Source: UMGS1649 sp045651205
Lineage (GTDB): Bacteria > Bacillota > Clostridia > TANB77 > CAG-465
DNA: 8,616 nucleotides
NCBI GenBank assembly: GCA_045651205.1
Contig: JAZRSA010000004.1
Span: 1-8,616 of the forward strand
Direction of reading: 5' to 3'
In this document: positions 1 through 5,164 of the stretch, piece by piece
How the letters are laid out: every line of letters starts with the position of its first letter
Position numbering within the stretch: position 1 is the stretch's first letter
The notes under the pieces: generated by a model
What the model saw: the letters and a program-made list of their open reading frames with translations, nothing else
What the model was told of the DNA's origin: nothing
Database searches by the model: none
Program-made: the position numbers and the translations under genes

Positions 1-693
1 AGAAGAGTATACAGGAATATACAAAATGTAATAGCATATCTTTTAGCTTCAAATATAGCAGAAGTATTAATTGTGTTTATTGCAAAGATATTTAACAGTA
101 CTGTATTTTCACCACTTCATCTATTATGGATAAACTTAATAACAGATGCAATACCAGCAATGGCGCTTGGATTTGAACCAGCAGATGAAAAATCTATGAA
201 GGAAAAACCAAGAAAAGCAAACGCAAAATTCATGTCACCATTCTTGATGATGAGAATAGTAGTACCAGCAATGTTAAAGAGTGTAATAATATTAATGTTA
301 TTCTTTACTATGAATAGTGCGTATGGTAGCGCAGTAGCAACTACAATGGCATTCATAACATTATCTTTTGCAGAATTACTATTTGTGTTTGTTGCTCGTT
401 CAGACAGCAAGCCAATATTTAAGATTGGATTATTCTCAAATAAACAATTAGTAATTGGTGTACTTTGTATAATATTAATACAATTATTAGTAATATTTAA
501 TCCAACACTTGCAGGATTATTAGAATTAGAAAGCTTAACACCACAGCTTTATGCGATAGCTATAATAAACGCAATTGTATTTATGGTATTTGCAGAAATA
601 TTAAAAGTGTTAATTGCAAAAGCGTTTGAGGTAAGAAGAAAAATCTTAAAGGAAAGAAAAAAAGCAAAAGCAATGCAAAATGCGAATAAATAA
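1..693 (+). CDS. P-type Ca2+-transporting ATPase, C-terminal part (5' end outside window)
   Basis: This is the last 230 residues of a P-type cation pump that uses ATP to move Ca2+ across the cytoplasmic membrane. The frame is open from base 1, so the gene starts outside the window; the phosphorylation and nucleotide-binding domains are missing here. What remains matches transmembrane helices M5 to M10 of the SERCA/PMR1-like (type II) family. The M5 stretch (visible residues 11-29) has the ASNIAEV motif. M6 has WINLITDAIPAMALG at about residues 43-57. By family knowledge, the M5 Asn and Glu (N18, E21) and the M6 Asn, Thr and Asp (N45, T48, D49) match Ca2+-ligating positions of SERCA, which favours calcium over other cations. 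An RSDSKPIFKIGLFSN loop follows M8, as is usual for bacterial members. The protein ends in a Lys/Arg-rich cytoplasmic tail. The stop is TAA, followed by a bidirectional terminator. Family is certain; the exact ion is inferred. Confidence 0.93.
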   Translation, partial: RRVYRNIQNVIAYLLASNIAEVLIVFIAKIFNSTVFSPLHLLWINLITDAIPAMALGFEPADEKSMKEKPRKANAKFMSPFLMMRIVVPAMLKSVIILMLFFTMNSAYGSAVATTMAFITLSFAELLFVFVARSDSKPIFKIGLFSNKQLVIGVLCIILIQLLVIFNPTLAGLLELESLTPQLYAIAIINAIVFMVFAEILKVLIAKAFEVRRKILKERKKAKAMQNANK

Positions 694-709
694 TTAAAAG
701 AAGAAAAAT

Positions 710-752
710 AACAATAAAGAGGGGAGTAATATGCTCCTCTCTTTATTGTTTT
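710..752. terminator. Bidirectional intrinsic terminator between convergent genes
   Basis: A 17-bp stem (710-726 with 734-750, a single G-T wobble) encloses a 7-nt loop. On the plus strand the arm ends in a T-rich stretch (TTTATTGTTTTATT). On the minus strand it is followed by TTATTTTTCTTCTTTT. It therefore suits both the calcium ATPase gene and the minus-strand gene, whose stop codon (751-753) abuts the stem. Confidence 0.87.
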
Positions 753-1221
753 ATTCCATTATTGTATTAAGTAGTTCTTTAAATTCATCATAATATACTT
801 TATCTGAATTGTAAAAATATATGTCGCCATCATAACTTTTTCTTATTCTAAAATCTGCGGGTGAAAGTCCAATTGAAATGAAATCACCATCTGCTGCGTA
901 TATGTTGATACCGTATACATATGTTGTAACTAGATCGTCGAAAGAGAAGTAGTGACCAGATATAGGCTTGACATAGTTACAGATTGTTTGTATATCATCG
1001 GGTTCAGTTAATGTTGTAATATAATCATAGCCGTGTTTAATTTCAATTTTTGTTATTTCTTTTTTGAATATTTTATTATTGCCAATAGTAGTTAAAAAGA
1101 TACAGTCATTCTTTGAAGTGTGCTGTGTGTGGTAAAATTGAATTAATCCTAAAACTACACATATTATTAAAACAATTAATACCGTTAATATTATATATTT
1201 TTTTCTTGTTTTTTTGTCCAT
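751..1221 (-). CDS. Small membrane-anchored protein of unknown function
   Basis: I do not recognise a named family for this 156-residue protein. It has a short Lys/Arg-rich cytoplasmic start (residues 2-8), then one strongly hydrophobic segment (about 9-29, Ile/Leu/Val-rich). There is no clear signal peptidase site or lipobox, so it is probably an N-terminal membrane anchor with the rest outside the cell. The outer part (about 31-156) alternates hydrophobic and polar residues in a beta-rich way and is rich in Tyr and Asp (for example GYDYITT, FDDLVTTYVYGINIYAADGD, YDGDIYFYNSD). Cysteines are few (C21, C40, C81). The start is supported by GAGGTA 7 nt before the ATG and by a near-consensus promoter close upstream. 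It faces the calcium ATPase gene tail-to-tail and is divergent from the rhodanese gene, so it appears to be monocistronic. The reading frame is convincing; the function is unknown. Confidence 0.82.
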   Translation of the reverse strand: MDKKTRKKYIILTVLIVLIICVVLGLIQFYHTQHTSKNDCIFLTTIGNNKIFKKEITKIEIKHGYDYITTLTEPDDIQTICNYVKPISGHYFSFDDLVTTYVYGINIYAADGDFISIGLSPADFRIRKSYDGDIYFYNSDKVYYDEFKELLNTIME

Positions 1222-1245
1222 TTAATATTACCTCATAATAGCTAT

Positions 1246-1274
1246 AGTATATATTTTAAGAATGTAATTGTCAA
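1246..1274 (-). promoter_or_regulatory. Sigma-A-type promoter for the minus-strand membrane protein gene
   Basis: Read on the minus strand, there is a perfect -35 TTGACA (1269-1274), a 17-bp spacer and a -10 TATACT (1246-1251). Transcription would start near 1239, giving a leader of about 18 nt that just holds the ribosome binding site. Confidence 0.85.
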
Positions 1275-1296
1275 ACGAAGTAGAATATACTTAACT
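1268..1296 (+). promoter_or_regulatory. Possible weak promoter for the rhodanese-thioredoxin unit
   Basis: On the plus strand there is TTGTCA (1268-1273), 17 bp, then a poor -10 TTAACT (1291-1296). A better -10 look-alike, TATACT (1286-1291), has no good -35 at 16-18 bp. A promoter is expected in this divergent gap, but its exact position is uncertain. If the first reading is right, its -35 occupies the same bases as the -35 of the minus-strand promoter. Confidence 0.3.
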
Positions 1297-1337
1297 CTTT
1301 ATTCATATGTATATATTAAAAAGGGGATGTAAATAAT

Positions 1338-1895
1338 ATGAATGGTGAAATGAATGCTAATAATAACATTAATGGTGGTGTTGCTAATAACAGGTCTAGT
1401 TCTGGTAACGGAGGATTTAACATAAGCAATCTATTTGATCTTTCAAAGTTAGGTAATATGTTTTCTGGTAATACTAGAGGAAATAATCCATTAAACAATA
1501 TACGTAGAATGTTTAGTGGTAACAATATGAATAGAAGATATGTTGGAAATAGAAATATGTTAAAAGTTCTTCCTATAGAAGAAGCGTATAGAAGGATTAA
1601 AAGCGGAAATATTTTGCTTATAGATGTAAGAACGGAAATGGAATATAAAACGCTTAAGATAAAGGGAAGTGTAAATATTCCATTAGATAGATTGCAAGTA
1701 GAAATAGTAAATATGGTGGCTAATAAAGAGGAAAATATTATGCTGTATTGTGCAACGGGTTCCAGAGTAAGAAGAGCTGCACAAATACTATGGTCGCTGG
1801 GATATAACAACATATACATATGGGAAGGGGCGGGAATAAATACATTTGCTTTTCAAGATTTAATAGTATATAATAGGGGAGAGCAAGATGAATAA
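1338..1895 (+). CDS. Rhodanese-domain protein with Asn/Gly-rich N-terminal extension
   Basis: A 185-residue protein with a single rhodanese (sulfurtransferase) domain at about residues 75-170. Such domains carry sulfane sulfur on one cysteine. Seen here: the LLIDVRTEMEY strand (residues 93-103, with the family's Asp-Val-Arg) and the active-site loop CATGSR, with the likely persulfide-carrying cysteine at C138. The LGYNNIYIWEGAG stretch (154-166) is the usual end of the fold. The active site is intact, so enzyme activity is plausible. The first ~70 residues are unusual: low-complexity, rich in Asn, Gly, Ser and Arg, with two FSGN motifs (residues 42-45 and 59-62) and no signal peptide. AAGGGG lies 11 nt before the ATG, a slightly long spacing. 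The thioredoxin gene starts 18 bp after the stop, so the two are very likely co-transcribed. The acceptor of the sulfur is unknown. Confidence 0.92.
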   Translation: MNGEMNANNNINGGVANNRSSSGNGGFNISNLFDLSKLGNMFSGNTRGNNPLNNIRRMFSGNNMNRRYVGNRNMLKVLPIEEAYRRIKSGNILLIDVRTEMEYKTLKIKGSVNIPLDRLQVEIVNMVANKEENIMLYCATGSRVRRAAQILWSLGYNNIYIWEGAGINTFAFQDLIVYNRGEQDE

Positions 1896-1913
1896 CTTGC
1901 TAGGAGGAAACTT

Positions 1914-2228
1914 ATGAAAGAATTAAACGATAATAACTTTAGAGAAGAAATAAAGAAAGAAAAATTAGCGCTTGTAGATTTTTATGCAACTTGGTGTGGA
2001 CCATGTGGTATGCAAGCGGAAGTATTAAAGAAAATGTCTGAATCTAGAACGCTAGATTTTAGCATAGTAAAGGTAAATGTAGATGAAGCACCAGGTTTAG
2101 CATTAGAACATAGCATATCTTCTATACCTACATTAGTAGTATATAGAGAAGGAAAAATGGTTAAAAAGGTAGTTGGATTATCTGACGAAGAAGAAATATT
2201 AAATATTATGAGTGAATTTATGGACTAA
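1914..2228 (+). CDS. trxA: Thioredoxin
   Basis: A complete 104-residue thioredoxin, the normal length for the family, acting as a cytoplasmic disulfide reductant. It has the classical active site WCGPC (W27, C28, C31) in DFYATWCGPC, the cis-proline IPT motif (P72), VDEAPGLALEHSISSIPT as expected for the central fold, and a C-terminal YREGKMVKKVVG strand pair followed by a helix. The ribosome binding site AGGAGG (1902-1907), 6 nt before the ATG, is the strongest in the window. The gene follows the rhodanese gene by 18 bp and has no promoter of its own that I can see. Known chemistry lets thioredoxin reduce rhodanese-bound persulfide, so a functional pair is plausible but inferred. No convincing terminator follows directly. 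The genome may hold other thioredoxins, so the symbol denotes family rather than strict orthology. Confidence 0.95.
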   Translation: MKELNDNNFREEIKKEKLALVDFYATWCGPCGMQAEVLKKMSESRTLDFSIVKVNVDEAPGLALEHSISSIPTLVVYREGKMVKKVVGLSDEEEILNIMSEFMD

Positions 2229-2258
2229 ATCCTATGATTTAGCTCTAAAACGGGATTT

Positions 2259-2320
2259 TGTAACATTTGTGTAACAGAAAAGTATGTATTTTGTAACACA
2301 AATGTTATTTGTTTGTAGTT
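2259..2320 (+). promoter_or_regulatory. Tandem 11-bp-phased heptamer array, candidate PhoB/PhoP-type operator
   Basis: Six heptamers sit exactly 11 bp apart: TGTAACA (2259), TGTAACA (2270), AGTATGT (2281), TGTAACA (2292), TGTTATT (2303) and TGTAGTT (2314). Three are identical; the third is degenerate and the last two are partial. The 4-nt spacers are AT-rich (TTTG, GAAA, ATTT, CAAA, TGTT). The last unit overlaps the first two bases of the -35 box of the promoter at 2319. Tandem 7+4 bp units ending on the -35 are the known layout of Pho boxes bound by OmpR-family response regulators. The phasing is seen directly; the identity of the regulator is inferred. Confidence 0.6.
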
Positions 2321-2347
2321 GATTTTGAAAAGCCTTATATCTATAAT
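2319..2347 (+). promoter_or_regulatory. Sigma-A-type promoter for the triple-repeat protein gene
   Basis: -35 TTGATT (2319-2324), a 17-bp spacer, and a perfect -10 TATAAT (2342-2347). Transcription would begin near 2354, leaving a leader of about 54 nt before the ATG at 2408. The array of phased heptamers lies directly upstream and touches the -35, as expected for an activated promoter. Confidence 0.85.
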
Positions 2348-2394
2348 TGAAGTATAAGTAATTATTAAAAATTATTTCTACAAATTTCTACAAA

Positions 2395-2401
2395 AGAGGT
2401 G
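2395..2401 (+). promoter_or_regulatory. Ribosome binding site that decides the start at 2408
   Basis: AGAGGTG lies 6 nt before ATG 2408. An in-frame GTG at 2399 lies inside this site and cannot be the start, so the ATG is chosen. Confidence 0.85.
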
Positions 2402-2407
2402 TTAAAA

Positions 2408-3514
2408 ATGAAAGGATTTTTTGAAAGACAATGGGAATTATTCCTAGCTGACATGCAAGAAGTAGGTGAATTCTTCCTTGACGCTTTTGGTGCTAACGAA
2501 CAATTAATGTTAGGTGCTCCTAAAGCAGATAAAGTTGAAGGAGAAGAAGGATTCTTCGCAAGAGAATTCAGACTATTCAAAGAAGACATGCAAGCTTTAG
2601 GCGAAATGTTTATGGCTCCATTTGAAACTGAAGATACATTAATGTTAGATGCAGCTCCAGTTGAAGAACCAAAAGCAGAAGCTTCAGCAGACGGATTCTT
2701 TAAAAGAGAATGGGAACTATTCAAAACAGATCTAGATAATGCCAACTCAGCTTTAGAAAGCTTATTTGGTATTGAAAAAAAAAATGATGAAATAGTTGAA
2801 TGTGCTGATGTACCTGTAGAATTCAAAGATGAAGTAGATGTAAAACTTGAAACTTTTTTGGGAGAACCAATAAATGAGTTAAAAGAACGCGCTTGTGGAG
2901 ATAGAACTCAACATGAAGTTCTAAGAGACTACGCAGAATTCTTTAAACCATATGCAGAAAACCCAGATATGTGTCAAATGGCATTTAAAAAATACTATGA
3001 TAGACATGCTCTAAAAATGGCAGTTTCTGAACTACCAATCGAGCAAGTTAGAATAGTACAAAATAATGTAGACATATTTATCAAAGGTCAAGAATCATTT
3101 GGTGAACCATTTGTTGACTCAAGAGTTGATACAGTTTTCGAAAAAGCTGGAATCGATGAAGTAAACAAAGTTATCGGAATTATAGGTGACTGTGATTCTG
3201 AAGGTAAAACTTTAAAAGGTGAAAGACTTTTTGCAGAAGCAGTAAATTACATGGTAGATCATGGTATAAGAGTTGCTAAAGATGGTGGTTTAATAGACCC
3301 AGTTAGAAAAGCAATCGAAGCTCAACACGACGAAATACATAGCGCTATGCGTTCATTCGAAGATGTTGGACCAGAATACCAAGAACTATTAGCTAAAGAA
3401 AGAACTTATTTAGATGCTTTAAATAGAATTGAGCAATACGAAACTGAAAAAAGAATTGCTGCATTCGAAGCTAAAATGAGCGATGAAGTTAGCGGATTAG
3501 ACGTAATACTTTAA
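2408..3514 (+). CDS. Unknown 368-residue protein with three N-terminal GFFxRExxLFxxD repeats
   Basis: I do not recognise this protein. It is soluble in appearance, acidic and probably mostly helical, with no signal peptide or membrane segment. The N-terminal third carries three copies of a motif at residues 3-39, 48-84 and 96-about 122: GFFERQWELFLADMQ, GFFAREFRLFKEDMQ and GFFKREWELFKTDLD. Copies 1 and 2 share the tail (Q/T)LMLxA and are joined to the next copy by short Glu/Ala/Pro/Lys-rich linkers; copy 3 diverges after its core. The Phe, Trp, Leu and Met spacing fits an amphipathic helix, so binding to a partner or surface is possible. The rest (about 129-368) is charged and helical, with LETFLGEPINELKERACG, DYAEFFKPYAENPDMC and a Glu/Arg/Lys-rich end (EYQELLAKERTYLDALNRIEQYETEKRI), possibly a coiled coil. 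The gene stands alone between its own strong promoter and strong terminator. It uses more TTC, GCT and GGT codons than its neighbours, which suggests high expression. No enzymatic motif was seen. Confidence 0.92.
   Translation: MKGFFERQWELFLADMQEVGEFFLDAFGANEQLMLGAPKADKVEGEEGFFAREFRLFKEDMQALGEMFMAPFETEDTLMLDAAPVEEPKAEASADGFFKREWELFKTDLDNANSALESLFGIEKKNDEIVECADVPVEFKDEVDVKLETFLGEPINELKERACGDRTQHEVLRDYAEFFKPYAENPDMCQMAFKKYYDRHALKMAVSELPIEQVRIVQNNVDIFIKGQESFGEPFVDSRVDTVFEKAGIDEVNKVIGIIGDCDSEGKTLKGERLFAEAVNYMVDHGIRVAKDGGLIDPVRKAIEAQHDEIHSAMRSFEDVGPEYQELLAKERTYLDALNRIEQYETEKRIAAFEAKMSDEVSGLDVIL
2414..2773 (+). repeat. Triplicated coding segment (GFFxRExxLFxxD units)
   Basis: Three in-frame units begin at 2414, 2549 and 2693, 135 and 144 bp apart. 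Conservation is mainly at protein level. At DNA level, units 2 and 3 share GGATTCTT at their starts and ACTATTCAAA further on, while units 1 and 2 share TTAATGTTAG near their ends. This points to old internal duplication held by selection on the protein. Confidence 0.85.
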
Positions 3515-3520
3515 AATGTT

Positions 3521-3560
3521 AAAAAGATGTAAATGTATATAATCATTTACATCTTTTTTT
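3521..3560 (+). terminator. Strong intrinsic terminator after the triple-repeat gene
   Basis: A perfect 15-bp stem (3521-3535 with 3544-3558) with an 8-nt loop TATATAAT; the T-run covers 3554-3560. It starts 6 nt after the TAA stop and isolates this gene from the smc operon. The AAAAA arm also gives a T-rich tail on the other strand, but no minus-strand gene needs it. Confidence 0.93.
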
Positions 3561-3594
3561 GTGCTTTTTAAGACCTTAAAATTCCCTAAAACCC

Positions 3595-3623
3595 TTTACA
3601 AATCTACGCTTTTGGTATATTAT
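3595..3623 (+). promoter_or_regulatory. Promoter of the PLD-like protein / smc operon
   Basis: -35 TTTACA (3595-3600), a 17-bp spacer, -10 TATTAT (3618-3623); a TGG just upstream of an overlapping TATATT adds a partial extended -10. Transcription would start near 3630, giving a leader of about 38 nt. Confidence 0.78.
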
Positions 3624-3653
3624 ATGGTTGTATTTAAATAAATAGAAATAAAT

Positions 3654-3658
3654 AGGGG
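3654..3658 (+). promoter_or_regulatory. Ribosome binding site favouring the start at 3668
   Basis: AGGGG ends 3 nt before ATG 3662 but 9 nt before the in-frame ATG 3668. The second spacing is normal, so 3668 is preferred; the difference is only two residues (Met-Tyr). Confidence 0.65.
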
Positions 3659-3667
3659 TAAATGTAT

Positions 3668-5149
3668 ATGAAATTAGAATTAAAAGTTCAAAAAGATGGT
3701 GTAAATACACTAAAAGAAGAAGTATTAAAACACAGTAACAGTAAATTAGAAAAAATGTATCTAGTTATGGGGAATGTTAAGGAATCTGGTTATGATGTAA
3801 TTGAAGAAGCTTTAATAGATATTAAAGCTAAAACAAACATCGTAATGGGTATAGATAAGAAAAACACTACTAAGAAAATACTAGATAATATAATAACATA
3901 TTCTAAGAATGTATCTGTGTGGGATAATAACGAAGATAATGAACTTAATGCAAACGTATTTGTATTTGAGTATGAAGATGAAGCGTGCGTTTATACTTTT
4001 GCAGGAGATATAACAGATAGCGTTCTTGAAACAGATACTACTATGTATACATATATAACATATGATTTAATCAAAGATAAAAAAGAATATGCAGCATTTA
4101 TAGATACATTAACTAAGGAATTAAAAGATAAGGTAGAAAAATTAACTAAAGCAAAAATTGCAGAGTTAAGTGAGAATAAAAAGATATTTAGCTCAAGACA
4201 ATATCTACACAATGTTCCAAGCATAGCTGAACTTTTAGGAAATAAAGAACCAGCTAAAAAAGAAACAGTAGAAGATGTAGTAGAAGAAACTAAACAAGAT
4301 TATGTGGATGATGAAAAACTTCCTAAAGTAGAACTAAATAAATTCAAAGATGTAGCTTTTGAAATTGACCTAAGTGATATGGATATTAGCATAGACGACA
4401 TATCTGTTGGCTTAGTTGGAGAAACTAAGAAAAAAGATGCTAAGGTAGAAAAGAAGGAAGAACATGTACTTGACCTTACTGAAGCTTTAGAACAAGAAGC
4501 AAATCTTGGAGCAGAAGTAGAAGAAGTAGCGCATATAGAAGAAGAGGAAGAATATGTTGTTTCTGATGAAATAATAGATTTAGAAGAACTTCTTTTTGAG
4601 AAAGAAACAGTTAAATTAGACAAGAAAAAAGTAGAAAAGAAAATAAAGAAAGAAGCTAAAGAAAAAGAGGAAAATAAACCAGCTTCTAAAAAGATAGATT
4701 TAACTAAAGTTTCAAATATAATAATGGAACTTCCAAAGAAAGCAACTAAAGGTAGAGATGCAGATGCAGTAAAAGTTCCAACATACATTCGTGAGATGAT
4801 ACCAGATTTCTTTGATGTAATGGAGAACGCTACATTAGTAGAAAGAGAAGATGGTAAATACAAAGAAGTTAAAATAAAACTTGAAGTAATAGATGTTAAT
4901 TCTGGGGAAAAACATATGGATAACCAAGCTTTGTTATCTCACAAGCTAGGACAAACATATGTAACTTTTGAATCACGTAAATTAATAAACGTAAACTATG
5001 AAGAATTAGATATAGCAAGGGTAATTAAATTATCTAAAGATTCATATCACATAGAAATAATTCCATCACATATGGAAGAATATAACCTATGGAAGAAGAT
5101 GTGTACAAACACATTTAGAGGAAGCAGTAGACAATACGGCTTAATGTAA
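3668..5149 (+). CDS. Protein of unknown function with a degenerate phospholipase D-like N-terminal domain
   Basis: A 493-residue soluble protein in three parts. Residues 1 to about 170 resemble a PLD-like (HKD) fold: YLVMGNVKESGYDVIEEAL (31-49), then NIVMGIDKK and a Thr-rich turn, then the strand pair NANVFVF and CVYTFAGDITDSVLE (94 to about 122). In active HKD proteins the first strand reads FHxKxYxF and is followed by GSxNxT; here Asn stands at both the His and Lys positions (N94, N96), so catalysis is unlikely. Residues about 195-345 are a Glu/Lys-rich, probably disordered linker. The C-terminal part (about 350-493) looks folded and ends in WKKMCTNTFRGSSRQYGLM, with aromatic, Cys and Gly-Ser-Ser-Arg residues that recall the tails of some PLD-type nucleases; that likeness is from memory. 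It has its own promoter and lies 15 bp before smc, so the two are surely co-transcribed. A structural or DNA-related role beside SMC is a guess. Confidence 0.9.
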   Translation: MKLELKVQKDGVNTLKEEVLKHSNSKLEKMYLVMGNVKESGYDVIEEALIDIKAKTNIVMGIDKKNTTKKILDNIITYSKNVSVWDNNEDNELNANVFVFEYEDEACVYTFAGDITDSVLETDTTMYTYITYDLIKDKKEYAAFIDTLTKELKDKVEKLTKAKIAELSENKKIFSSRQYLHNVPSIAELLGNKEPAKKETVEDVVEETKQDYVDDEKLPKVELNKFKDVAFEIDLSDMDISIDDISVGLVGETKKKDAKVEKKEEHVLDLTEALEQEANLGAEVEEVAHIEEEEEYVVSDEIIDLEELLFEKETVKLDKKKVEKKIKKEAKEKEENKPASKKIDLTKVSNIIMELPKKATKGRDADAVKVPTYIREMIPDFFDVMENATLVEREDGKYKEVKIKLEVIDVNSGEKHMDNQALLSHKLGQTYVTFESRKLINVNYEELDIARVIKLSKDSYHIEIIPSHMEEYNLWKKMCTNTFRGSSRQYGLM

Positions 5150-5164
5150 TAAGAGGGGAAATAA

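Noticed and set aside
1316..1819. Minus-strand open frame of 167 codons opposite the rhodanese gene
   Set aside because: The plus strand encodes a clear rhodanese active site; the minus-strand product is only a hydrophobic shadow with no ribosome binding site.
2227..2259. Possible terminator after thioredoxin (AAATCC paired with GGATTT, then TTTT)
   Set aside because: The stem is only 6 bp with a 20-nt loop, too weak to call. Read-through toward 2408 cannot be excluded.
2399..2407. GTG start three codons upstream of the chosen start of the triple-repeat gene
   Set aside because: It lies inside the ribosome binding site AGAGGTG; ATG 2408 has the right spacing.
2354..2407. Riboswitch or structured leader before the triple-repeat gene
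   Set aside because: The leader is only about 54 nt, very AT-rich, and shows no stable stem apart from the repeated TTTCTACAAA; nothing matches a known riboswitch core.
4300..4863. Minus-strand open frame of 187 codons opposite the linker of the PLD-like gene
   Set aside because: A Ser-rich shadow of Glu/Lys codons; no start signals or recognisable domain.
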